20,040 bases of DNA from Acidimicrobiia bacterium (GTDB taxonomy: Bacteria; Actinomycetota; Acidimicrobiia; IMCC26256; PALSA-555), in NCBI GenBank assembly GCA_022865365.1, contig JALHSW010000069.1:1-20040 (forward strand). Direction: 5' to 3'. This document shows positions 7,216-14,279 of the stretch, in pieces (position 1 is the first letter of the stretch; the number at the start of each line of letters is the position of its first letter). Both the position numbers and the translations under genes were made by a program. The notes beneath the pieces are model-generated. The model was not told the origin of the DNA and made no database searches. It saw nothing but the letters and a program-made list of their open reading frames with translations.

Positions 7216-7950
7216 GTGACCCCGGAGCCCACCGGCGGCGGACAGATGACCGTCGTCGAGCACCTCACCGAGCTGCGTCGGCGCCTCATGTGGTCGATCG
7301 TCGTGGTCGCCGGCACCGCGTCGCTCTGCTACTGGTTCTCGCCCGACATCATCAAGTTCTTCCTGAAGTACTACACCGAAGCCACCGACCGGGGCAGCGC
7401 CAACACGTTCGTCTTCACCGGTCCGCTCGACGCGTTCGTGACACGGCTGAAGGTGGCCACCTACGGAGGGATCGTCCTTGCGCTGCCGTTCCTCCTCTGG
7501 CAGCTCTGGCGCTTCATCACCCCCGGGTTGCACTCGAAGGAGAAGAAGTACGCGGTTCCGTTCCTCGTCGCTTCGATCGCGCTCTTCCTGCTCGGAGCGG
7601 TCGTCGCGATGATCACGCTGCCGGAGGCGTTGAACTTTCTGCTCAACGTCGGCGGTCAGGAGCAGCGACCGCTGCTCACTGCCGACAAGTACATCGGGCT
7701 CGTCGCGCTGATGCTGCTCGCGTTCGGACTCGCCTTCGAGTTCCCGGTGGTCCTGGTGTTCCTGCTCATCGCCCGGGTGATCACCACCGCCCAGCTGCGG
7801 AGCTTCCGCCGATGGGCGATCGTCCTGATCTTCGTCTTCGCTGCCGTGATCACGCCGAGCCAGGACCCGTACTCTCTGTTCTTCATGGCTGTGCCGATGT
7901 GTGTCTTCTACGAGGGGAGCATCGTGATCGGGAGGATCCTCAAGCGATGA
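7216..7950 (+). CDS. tatC: Sec-independent translocase subunit TatC
   Basis: A 244-residue polytopic membrane protein that recognises twin-arginine signal peptides and recruits TatA. The hallmark N-terminal segment MTVVEHLTELRRRL is present at about 11-24, then WRFITPGLHSKEKKY in the first cytoplasmic loop, and AFGLAFEFPVVLVFLL in the fourth membrane segment. Six hydrophobic helices can be traced, the usual number. Start is GTG at 7216; a downstream ATG at residue 11 would still keep the signature. There is no strong ribosome-binding site, suggesting coupling to tatA. The stop overlaps the next start as ATGA (7947-7950). Confidence 0.95.
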   Translation: MTPEPTGGGQMTVVEHLTELRRRLMWSIVVVAGTASLCYWFSPDIIKFFLKYYTEATDRGSANTFVFTGPLDAFVTRLKVATYGGIVLALPFLLWQLWRFITPGLHSKEKKYAVPFLVASIALFLLGAVVAMITLPEALNFLLNVGGQEQRPLLTADKYIGLVALMLLAFGLAFEFPVVLVFLLIARVITTAQLRSFRRWAIVLIFVFAAVITPSQDPYSLFFMAVPMCVFYEGSIVIGRILKR

Positions 7951-8186
7951 CTCGTGCCCGTTCCCGCACGTACCAGCCGCGGCGCGACCGTCGCGAGGTG
8001 GTGGTCGCCGTGCTCGCCGTCGCCGCGATCCTCCTCGTGACGGTGGGCCTGCTGCTGCTCTTCGCTCCCCATGACGACACGGGCTCGGTGCCGTCCAGCC
8101 CGACGATCACGCTGCCGACCGACACCAGCCTGCCGCCGGACACGACCGCTCCGGCGACGCCAACGACCGACGCACCGGCACCCTGA
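7947..8186 (+). CDS. Small single-pass membrane protein after tatC
   Basis: A 79-residue protein whose ATG overlaps the tatC stop (ATGA at 7947-7950). It has an Arg-rich N-terminus (about 17 residues), one strong membrane helix at about 18-40 (VVVAVLAVAAILLVTVGLLL) and a 35-residue tail made mostly of Pro, Thr, Ser, Asp and Ala. The positive N-terminus puts the tail outside the membrane. The frame extends upstream inside tatC but that part is antisensical to the clear TatC frame. I recognise no family. Its position suggests co-production with the Tat translocase. A low-complexity PT-rich tail is a common wall-spanning element, so a direct Tat role cannot be concluded. Confidence 0.7.
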   Translation: MTRARSRTYQPRRDRREVVVAVLAVAAILLVTVGLLLLFAPHDDTGSVPSSPTITLPTDTSLPPDTTAPATPTTDAPAP

Positions 8187-8221
8187 CGTCGGGCGCATCG
8201 AAGTCGGCTGATCGCGCTGCC

Positions 8222-10843
8222 GTGGGGACTCGGACCGAGTTCGAGGCGAGCATCGGGTTCTCGCTCGATGACTTTCAGCGGCACGCGCTCGACGCGCTCG
8301 ACGCCGGGCGTTCCGTTCTCGTAGCCGCGCCCACCGGCTCCGGCAAGACCATCGTGGCGGAGTACGCGATCGCTCGGGCGCTGGCACGCGGCGGGAAGGC
8401 GTTCTACACGACGCCGTTGAAGGCACTTTCGAACCAGAAGTTCGGCGACCTTGTGCGGATCCACGGGAACGACCGTGTGGGCCTCCTCACCGGCGACAAC
8501 TCGGTGAATGGCGACGCGCCAGTGGTCGTGATGACCACCGAAGTGCTGCGCAACATGATCTACGCCGCGTCGCCAGCGCTCGACGGTCTCGACTCCGTCG
8601 TCCTCGACGAGGTCCACTACCTCCAGGACCGCTACCGCGGCGCGGTCTGGGAAGAGGTGATCGTGCATCTCCCGCCGGAGATCGATCTTGTGTGCCTCTC
8701 GGCGACGGTGTCGAACGCGGAGGAGTTCGCAGCGTGGATCGAGACCGTGCGTGGCGCCACGACGCCGGTCATCGAGGAGCGCCGTCCGGTCGAGCTGCAC
8801 CACCGATACCTCGTGGGCGAGCGCGATGTCGACGCGCTGCACCTCCTCCCGACCTTCGTCGGCCGGGGCGACGAGTTGGCGCCGAACCCCGAGGCCGCGC
8901 GGCTCGACCGTCGGGTCGGCCGGGGCCCGAACCCGCGCCCGAGCCGACGGCTCCGCACCCCCGGACGGACCGAGGTGGCCGAGCTCCTCGCAGCCGAAGA
9001 TCTCCTTCCGGCGATCGTCTTCGTGTTCAGTCGCAAGGGGTGTGACCAGTCCGTCGAGCAGTGCCTCGCCGCCGGGCTACGACTGACGACGCCCGACGAG
9101 CGCGTCGAGATCCGCCGGATCGCCGAGGCTCACGTCCGCGGGCTGTCCGATTCCGATCTCGCGGTGCTCGGCTACGACCGGTGGCTTGCCGGGCTCGAGT
9201 CGGGCCTGGCCGCCCACCACGCCGGCATGGTCCCGCCGATGAAGGAAGCGGTGGAGGCGGCATTCGCGGCTGGACTGGCCAAGGTGGTGTTTGCGACCGA
9301 GACCCTCGCGTTGGGGATCAACATGCCGGCTCGGTCGGTCGTCATCGAGAAGCTCTCCAAGTTCACCGGGGAGCGCCATGAGCTCCTGACACCGGGCGAA
9401 TACACCCAGCTCACGGGTCGGGCGGGGCGACGCGGCATCGACGCCGTCGGGTACGCGGTCGTGCTCTGGAGTCCCTGGGTGCCGTTCGAGCAGGTCGCCG
9501 GGCTGGCGTCCCGACGCACCGACGCGCTCCGCTCGTCGTTCCGGCCGACCTACAACATGACGGTGAACCTCGTCGGGCGCTACTCGGCGGAGCAGGCGCA
9601 TCACCTCCTCAACCTGTCGTTCGCGCAGTTCCACGTCGATCGTGACGTCGTCGCACTCGAACGCCAGCTCGCACGGGCCGATACCCAGCTCCACGAACAG
9701 CGAGCCTTGGCGCGCAGCGATTTCGGTGACGTCGACGAGTACCGCAAGCTGCTCGACAGCCTCGGTGCCGAACGGCGCGGTGCCGGAGCGGGCCGTCGGA
9801 TCGGCAAGGCCATGGAGGCCCTCGTCTCCGGTGACATCGTGTGGGTCGGTGGTCCGGGGGGCAAGGTGGTGGTGTTGGCCCAGGAGGCGCGCCGCGGTTC
9901 GATCCGGATCCTCGCGCTCGGCCCCTCGCGTCACCTGGTACGCCTCGCGCCCGACGACTTCGAGGCTCCACCGGTCGCGGTCGGGCGCGTCGATCTTCCG
10001 CAGCCCTACGCACCACGCAACCGCGTCTTTCAGCGGACCGTGCTCGAATCCTTGCGCCGCAAGAAGGTCCGTCGACCGTCGCGCCGCGACGACGGCGGTT
10101 CCAGCCGGATCGACGAGCTCGAGACCGAGATCGCGGCGCACCCCGTCGATCGTGACCCCGAACGCGACGGGCGCGTGCGCGCGTCGGGAATCGTCGTGCG
10201 CCTCGAGCGTGACCGGACTCGTCTCGAGAAGCGGGTGCGGGCCCGGTCCGACAGCCTGGCGCGCCAGCTCGATCGAGTGCGACGCATTCTCGAGAGCCGG
10301 GGCTATCTCGACGGTTGGTCGCTCACGCCGGCAGGTTCGATGCTTGCCCGGCTCTATGCGGACACCGATCTCCTTCTCGCCGAGTCCCTGCGCGACGGGC
10401 TGTTCGACGGGCTCGAGGCTCCCGAGATGGCGGCACTCGTGTCGTGCTTCACCTACGAGCGGCGCGGCTCCGACGGCGCGCCGCCCGTGCCGCCCGCACG
10501 ATGGCCGTCGTCCAAGGTCGCTCAGCGGGCACGCCGGATCGATCGCCTGCGCCGGGCCTTGGCGAGCGACGAAGCCGAGGCCGGGCTCCCGGAGACACGG
10601 CCCGCCGATCCGGGGTTCACGCCCTACGCCTACGAGTGGGCCGCGGGCGACGACCTCGGTCGGGTCCTCGACGACGAAGAGCTCACGGGCGGGGACTTCG
10701 TGCGCCATATCAAGCAGTGCATCGACCTGCTCCGCCAGATCGTCGAGGTAGCGCCCGAGCCGGACACACGCAACACTGCACGGGCCGCGGCCGACGCTTG
10801 TCACCGTGGCGTGGTGGTGGCGGGGAACGTGGTGGCGGCGTGA
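8222..10843 (+). CDS. helY: Ski2-like DEVH-box helicase, HelY type
   Basis: An 873-residue superfamily 2 helicase related to eukaryotic Ski2/Mtr4 RNA helicases and to actinobacterial HelY. It probably unwinds structured RNA; the cellular substrate in bacteria is not well defined. Motifs in order: Q-motif-like FQRHALDAL at 18-26, Walker A APTGSGKT at 36-43, PLKAL at 65-69, DEVH at 129-132, SAT at 160-162, then the motif VI segment QLTGRAGRRG at 396-405. An Arg/Pro-rich linker of about 40 residues lies between the two RecA lobes. The C-terminal part from about 690 (RGYLDGWSLTPAGSMLARLY) resembles the DSHCT domain of this family. Start is GTG at 8222, 35 bp after the preceding gene. HelY directly after tatC is the usual actinobacterial order. 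Confidence 0.93.
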   Translation: MGTRTEFEASIGFSLDDFQRHALDALDAGRSVLVAAPTGSGKTIVAEYAIARALARGGKAFYTTPLKALSNQKFGDLVRIHGNDRVGLLTGDNSVNGDAPVVVMTTEVLRNMIYAASPALDGLDSVVLDEVHYLQDRYRGAVWEEVIVHLPPEIDLVCLSATVSNAEEFAAWIETVRGATTPVIEERRPVELHHRYLVGERDVDALHLLPTFVGRGDELAPNPEAARLDRRVGRGPNPRPSRRLRTPGRTEVAELLAAEDLLPAIVFVFSRKGCDQSVEQCLAAGLRLTTPDERVEIRRIAEAHVRGLSDSDLAVLGYDRWLAGLESGLAAHHAGMVPPMKEAVEAAFAAGLAKVVFATETLALGINMPARSVVIEKLSKFTGERHELLTPGEYTQLTGRAGRRGIDAVGYAVVLWSPWVPFEQVAGLASRRTDALRSSFRPTYNMTVNLVGRYSAEQAHHLLNLSFAQFHVDRDVVALERQLARADTQLHEQRALARSDFGDVDEYRKLLDSLGAERRGAGAGRRIGKAMEALVSGDIVWVGGPGGKVVVLAQEARRGSIRILALGPSRHLVRLAPDDFEAPPVAVGRVDLPQPYAPRNRVFQRTVLESLRRKKVRRPSRRDDGGSSRIDELETEIAAHPVDRDPERDGRVRASGIVVRLERDRTRLEKRVRARSDSLARQLDRVRRILESRGYLDGWSLTPAGSMLARLYADTDLLLAESLRDGLFDGLEAPEMAALVSCFTYERRGSDGAPPVPPARWPSSKVAQRARRIDRLRRALASDEAEAGLPETRPADPGFTPYAYEWAAGDDLGRVLDDEELTGGDFVRHIKQCIDLLRQIVEVAPEPDTRNTARAAADACHRGVVVAGNVVAA

Positions 10844-11484
10844 TCCGACCCGGCGCCACTTGGGGCGTCGCGGCGAGCGGTGCGGAGGCGTTCGAAGGTC
10901 GCGGCAGCGACGTCGAGCTCGCGGAGCTCGCGCGGTCGCACCCGGGAGAGCTCGTACGCTTCGTGCCGACCACGAGCTGCGATCTGGCTCGGGCAGTCGG
11001 GCTCACCGCGGAGTCGTCGGCGTCGTGGGAGCTGCCGATCGACGCGATCGACCTCGGTGACGGGTTCGCGGTGAACATGGTGGTGCTGGGGACGCGCCCC
11101 GATCGCGTTCGATGGTGGACGCGATCGCGCTCGCTCACCGTCCACGTCGACGACCGTCTCGTCTTCGACGGTCGGGCCGCCTCGGTGCTGGTCGCGAACG
11201 GGCAGTACCTCGCGGGCCGCGACGTCGTCCCGCGCGGTCACCCCGGGGACGGCCGGCTCGAGATGCAGGTCTACGCGGTGCGCGTGGCGGACCGGGCCTC
11301 GATGCGGCGTCGCCTTCCCGCCGGCACCCACGTGCCCCACCCCGACATCACCTGCGTGACCGGACGGCGATTCCGGGTCCGGGTCGCCGCGCCCCTCCGA
11401 GGTGAGGTGGACGGCGTCGGCGTCCCGGCCCGGAGGCTGTGGGAGATCGAGGTCGTCCCTGGCGCCCTCCGGCTCCTGGTGTGA
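10840..11484 (+). CDS. Shortened diacylglycerol-kinase-like protein, catalytic signature missing
   Basis: A 214-residue protein whose GTG overlaps the helY stop (GTGA at 10840-10843). Residues 75-214 resemble the C-terminal domain of the YegS/BmrU/DgkB lipid-kinase family: VANGQYLAGRDVVP at 118-131, GDGRLEMQVYAV at 136-147, then LPAGTHVPHPDITC and the ending EVVPGALRLLV. The N-terminal nucleotide-binding half is cut short. The family signature GGDGT is absent, the PxGTGNDFAR segment reads PTTSCDLARAVGL (43-55), and the usual DGE near the end is DGV. Lipid kinase activity therefore seems unlikely. In several actinobacteria a DAG-kinase gene neighbours tatC and helY, so this may be a decayed or repurposed descendant. 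No frameshift is visible that would restore the missing part. Confidence 0.65.
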   Translation: MIRPGATWGVAASGAEAFEGRGSDVELAELARSHPGELVRFVPTTSCDLARAVGLTAESSASWELPIDAIDLGDGFAVNMVVLGTRPDRVRWWTRSRSLTVHVDDRLVFDGRAASVLVANGQYLAGRDVVPRGHPGDGRLEMQVYAVRVADRASMRRRLPAGTHVPHPDITCVTGRRFRVRVAAPLRGEVDGVGVPARRLWEIEVVPGALRLLV

Positions 11485-11597
11485 TCGCGACCGCCGTTCC
11501 GGCCCTGGTGCGGGCGCTCCTGGCCCTCTCCGGGGCGGGGCACGCCCGGTCCGTAACGGCCGGGAGCCGGGTCCCCGGGGGCCGGGGGAGGCGTCGG

Positions 11598-11603
11598 TAC
11601 CAT
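11598..11603 (+). promoter_or_regulatory. Candidate -10 element before the ThyX-like gene
   Basis: TACCAT in the 157-bp gap between the kinase-like gene and the ThyX-like gene fits the TANNNT pattern. It would place the transcription start near 11610 and a leader of about 32 nt. No -35 hexamer stands out in the GC-rich flank. The rest of the gap contains only G/C-rich short palindromes. Confidence 0.3.
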
Positions 11604-11641
11604 CGACCTCCGTCCGTCGCCGAGGCACCCCGGGGCTGAGC

Positions 11642-13267
11642 ATGCACTACGTCGCCGAGCGCTTCACCCCTCAGGAAGAGGCGACGCTCCGGCCGTACTT
11701 CACCAACCTCGACGGCCCCGTGTTCGCCCTCGTCAACCTGCCCGAGGTCGTGAAGGGCGCGCTCTTCGCCCGGTACTCGCGCAGCTCGAAGAGCCTGCGT
11801 CGGCTCTTCCTCGACGAGTTCGTCGCCGATCTCGACCTCACCGGCGACCTCACCGTCGACGCCACGATCGGACTGCGACGCGCGGAGGAGCTCTACGACC
11901 GGGTCTTCCTCGAGTACGGCGACGATTCCGTCGCCCAGCTGGGGGGCGTGCACCTCGCGTGTGAACAGGCTTCGAACCTCCTCACCAAGGTGCTGGAGTG
12001 GGGCCGGCTCATGGCGTACCTCGAACAGTCGACGCGCTACATCCCCTACGACACGCGGCTCGGAGGCCTCTATCGGTTCCTCCGGCCGCCGGCGGTCCTG
12101 CAGTCGCGGTTGGGCGCGCGCTACGTCGGTGATCTCGACGCGATGTTCGACGCGTACGCCTCGTGTCTCCCTCGGCTCACCGACTGGGCCCGTGAGCAGT
12201 TCCCGAAGCAGTCGACGGACTCCGACTTCGTGTACAAGCAGACGATCAAGGCCAAGGCATGCGACGCGGCCCGCGGGATCCTGCCCGCCGCAACCCTTTC
12301 GAACGTTGGCATCTACGGCACGGGGCAGGCGTACGAGCAGCTGCTCCTCCGCATGCGTGCCCACCCGCTCCCCGAAGCTCGGTCCTACGCGGCGTTGATG
12401 CTCGAGGAGCTCCGAAAGGTCATCCCGTCGTTCCTCACACGCGTCGATCGGCCCGACCGTGGTTTGGCGTGGAGCCGGTACCTCGAGGACACGCGAGCCG
12501 CGACCGAGGGAGTCGCGGCTCGCGTCTTCACCAACGAGGTCCCGGAGTCACGCCCGGGCGTCACCCTCACCGACTTCGATCCCGAGGGCGAGGACAAGGT
12601 CCTGGCTGCGATCTGCTATCCGTTCCTCGACCTCCCCGACGATCAGCTCCTGGCGCGCGTTCGTACCCTCGGGACCGACGACCGCGTCGCGCTGCTCCGC
12701 GCGTACGTGGGTGAGCGCGCGAACCGTCGGCACAAACCCGGGCGCGCGTTCGAGCGCACGGGCTATCGCTTCGACGTGCTCTGCGACTACGGCGCGTTCC
12801 GAGACCTGCAGCGCCACCGCATGCTCACGATCGAATGGCAGACGCTGTCCGCGCGCCACGGCTACGAACGGCCGGTGGCGATCGACGATGCCGGGCTCGC
12901 TCCCGTGTTCGACGACGCGATGGCGCTCTCTGCCGCATTGCACGACGAGCTCGCGAGGGACTTCCCGCTCGAAGCTCCCTACGCCGTGTCTCTCGCGTAC
13001 CGCATCCGCTTCGTCATCCAGATGAACGCTCGCGAGGCAATGCACCTGCTCGAGCTGCGTACCTCACCGCAGGGTCATCCCGCGTACCGAGTGGTGGGTC
13101 AGGAGATGCACCGGCTCATCGCGGAGCAGGCCGGTCATCGCGCGATCGCGGCCGCGATGAGCCACGTCGACCACGAGGATCATGACCTCGAGCGGCTCAC
13201 CGCCGAGCGGACGGCCGAGGCGCGTCGCCTCTCGGCGACACCGCAGAAGAAGCTCGCGAGGCCCTGA
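11642..13267 (+). CDS. Tandem ThyX-like (FAD-dependent thymidylate synthase family) protein
   Basis: A 541-residue protein with two ThyX-like halves. ThyX makes dTMP from dUMP using FAD and has the signature RHRx7S, often extended to NExSxRY. The N-terminal half has EQSTRY at 128-133, matching the second part of the signature, but WGR (120-122) where RHR is expected. The C-terminal half has QRHRMLTIEWQT at 390-401, with RHR intact and Thr401 where the catalytic Ser is expected, and no ExSxRY. Further ThyX-like text is LLELRTSPQGHPAYRVVGQEMHRLI at the end (468-492). The ATG at 11642 was chosen because the family-like text starts there; the open frame upstream overlaps the kinase-like gene. Canonical ThyX is about 220-250 residues. 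Activity as a thymidylate synthase is uncertain. Confidence 0.85.
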   Translation: MHYVAERFTPQEEATLRPYFTNLDGPVFALVNLPEVVKGALFARYSRSSKSLRRLFLDEFVADLDLTGDLTVDATIGLRRAEELYDRVFLEYGDDSVAQLGGVHLACEQASNLLTKVLEWGRLMAYLEQSTRYIPYDTRLGGLYRFLRPPAVLQSRLGARYVGDLDAMFDAYASCLPRLTDWAREQFPKQSTDSDFVYKQTIKAKACDAARGILPAATLSNVGIYGTGQAYEQLLLRMRAHPLPEARSYAALMLEELRKVIPSFLTRVDRPDRGLAWSRYLEDTRAATEGVAARVFTNEVPESRPGVTLTDFDPEGEDKVLAAICYPFLDLPDDQLLARVRTLGTDDRVALLRAYVGERANRRHKPGRAFERTGYRFDVLCDYGAFRDLQRHRMLTIEWQTLSARHGYERPVAIDDAGLAPVFDDAMALSAALHDELARDFPLEAPYAVSLAYRIRFVIQMNAREAMHLLELRTSPQGHPAYRVVGQEMHRLIAEQAGHRAIAAAMSHVDHEDHDLERLTAERTAEARRLSATPQKKLARP

Positions 13268-13317
13268 CCTGCGTTGTCGCGTGTTGTCTCGTGTTGTCGC
13301 GCGGCGTTGCAGGTCAG
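13264..13317 (+). repeat. 9-bp inverted repeat enclosing three period-10 GT-rich repeats
   Basis: CTGACCTGC (13264-13272) and its exact complement GCAGGTCAG (13309-13317) flank a 36-nt spacer. The spacer contains three near-identical 10-mers: GTTGTCGCGT (13273-13282), GTTGTCTCGT (13283-13292) and GTTGTCGCGC (13293-13302). The left arm contains the TGA stop of the ThyX-like gene. The loop is long for an intrinsic terminator and no T-tract follows. A protein-binding array or a 3'-end structure are both possible. Confidence 0.6.
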
Positions 13318-13698
13318 CGCGGTGACGTCCGGCTTGACACGGAGCGCGACGTGCGGCGTACTGGGGGCGAGCCTGCGGCTCCGGTTGGAATGTGCATCTC
13401 GGTGCTCCGGCCGGGGAGTCCGTTGGGTGGCAGGGGCCCAGGAGACCAGGGAGAAGACGCCGAGCCCGCTGGAATAACCCGCCTGCCACGCAGGCCGGGC
13501 CAAACGGTGCCAGCTCGGTGGCCCAACGGCCTCCTGGGCCCCATCTGCCGCCACACGAGGCCGCTCGTCGGCCGTTGGCCGTCGGCGCGGGTCCCGGGGG
13601 TCGGGAATGTTTGGTGTCCGGGCACAGTTGCCGGGTCGCCGAGGGGGTCGGGATTATGCTCCGGCCCGTGATGCGGCGAGACGGCCGCGGGAGCATGC
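13268..13698. other. 431-bp non-coding gap rich in inverted repeats
   Basis: This is the only gap above 300 bp. Open frames here use many A/T-ending codons and rare AGG, unlike neighbouring genes, so I call none. Besides the repeat at its left edge it holds a 12-bp inverted pair (13433-13444 with 13531-13542) and an overlapping 8-bp pair (13420-13427 with 13522-13529). These two interleave rather than nest. Small hairpins lie at 13481-13495 (5-bp stem, 5-nt loop) and 13569-13581 (5-bp stem, 3-nt loop). The right end should carry the promoter of the DUF4193 gene. A structured RNA is possible, but no known RNA family is recognised. Confidence 0.55.
13655..13660 (+). promoter_or_regulatory. Candidate -10 element of the DUF4193-lnt unit
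   Basis: TATGCT is the best -10-like hexamer in the gap and is preceded by GAT. The start of transcription would be near 13667, giving a leader of about 32 nt with the ribosome-binding site GGGAG at 13689-13693, 5 nt before the ATG. A TTGCCG at 13628-13633 is 21 bp upstream, too far for an ordinary -35. Confidence 0.4.
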
Positions 13699-14271
13699 AT
13701 GAGCGACGATACATTTCAGGACGAGAAGGCATCCGCCGTGGATCTCGACACCGAAGATCTCGCGGACGATCTTGCTCCTGACGACCTGGCGGTCGACGAA
13801 GATCTGGCGGTCGACGAGGCGGTCCTCGACGAGGATCTCGTCGACGATGCGGTGCTCGACGAGGATCTCGTCGACGATGCGGTCTTGGACGTGGAGGTCG
13901 TTCCCTTGGACACAATCACCGAGGTGCTCGTCGACCCCACCGCAGCCGTCGTCGAGACGCCGGGGGAGTCCCCACGCGCCAAGCGCTCCGACGATGACGA
14001 TGATGTCGTCGATCTCGACGAGGAACTGCATCCCGACGATGTCGAGACGCCGCTCGATGCGCTGCTGGAGGAGAAGACGGCGAGCGCCAAGATGGAGGAC
14101 GACGAGGAGGAGCTCGAGGAGGAGGAACCAGAGGGGGCCGAGCCGGGTGATGGCCCGAGCCGCATCGTGCCGCGCCGTCCGACCGAGTTCCACTGCTCGT
14201 CGTGCTTCCTCCTCCTCCCGCGCAGCCAGCTCGCCGACGAGGAGAAGATGCTCTGCCGCGACTGCGCCTGA
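13699..14271 (+). CDS. DUF4193 zinc-ribbon protein with hyper-acidic N-terminal extension
   Basis: A 190-residue protein. The last 30 residues match actinobacterial DUF4193: EFHCSSCFLLLPRSQLA followed by MLCRDCA, with cysteines 166, 169, 186 and 189 placed to bind one zinc. Mycobacterial DUF4193 proteins are about 100 residues and have a short acidic leader. Here the leader is about 160 residues, and about 61 of the first 150 are Asp or Glu. It contains a 10-residue repeat AVLDEDLVDD at 41-50 and 51-60, with a degenerate version before it and a partial copy after it. The function of DUF4193 is unknown. Start ATG 13699 has a good ribosome-binding site; another ATG at 13695 is out of frame. The lnt gene starts 8 bp downstream of the stop, so they are likely cotranscribed. 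Confidence 0.88.
   Translation: MSDDTFQDEKASAVDLDTEDLADDLAPDDLAVDEDLAVDEAVLDEDLVDDAVLDEDLVDDAVLDVEVVPLDTITEVLVDPTAAVVETPGESPRAKRSDDDDDVVDLDEELHPDDVETPLDALLEEKTASAKMEDDEEELEEEEPEGAEPGDGPSRIVPRRPTEFHCSSCFLLLPRSQLADEEKMLCRDCA
13821..13880 (+). repeat. 30-bp tandem duplication inside the DUF4193 gene
   Basis: Two adjacent 30-bp copies (13821-13850 and 13851-13880) differ at one base (C versus G at the fourth position). They encode two copies of the same acidic 10-residue unit. Weaker related sequence at 13795-13820 suggests stepwise expansion. The unit length is a multiple of three, so copy-number change would keep the frame. Confidence 0.9.
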
Positions 14272-14279
14272 GGGAGTCG

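Noticed and set aside
9077..10804. 575-codon minus-strand frame opposite helY, and similar long antisense frames at 3539-5071 and 4329-6389
   Set aside because: Long antisense frames are expected in very GC-rich coding DNA. They show Arg/Pro/Ser-rich translations without domains, while the opposite strand encodes clear conserved proteins.
13433..13500. Cobalamin-riboswitch-like text (CCCAGGAGACC, and AACTGT on the minus strand nearby)
   Set aside because: The fragments are on different strands and in the wrong order; the other conserved blocks of the B12 riboswitch are missing, and neither neighbouring gene is cobalamin-related.
13291..13671. 126-codon plus-strand open frame in the long gap
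   Set aside because: It uses many A/T-ending codons and AGG, unlike all neighbouring genes with strongly G/C-ending third positions. It has no ribosome-binding site and no recognisable protein features.
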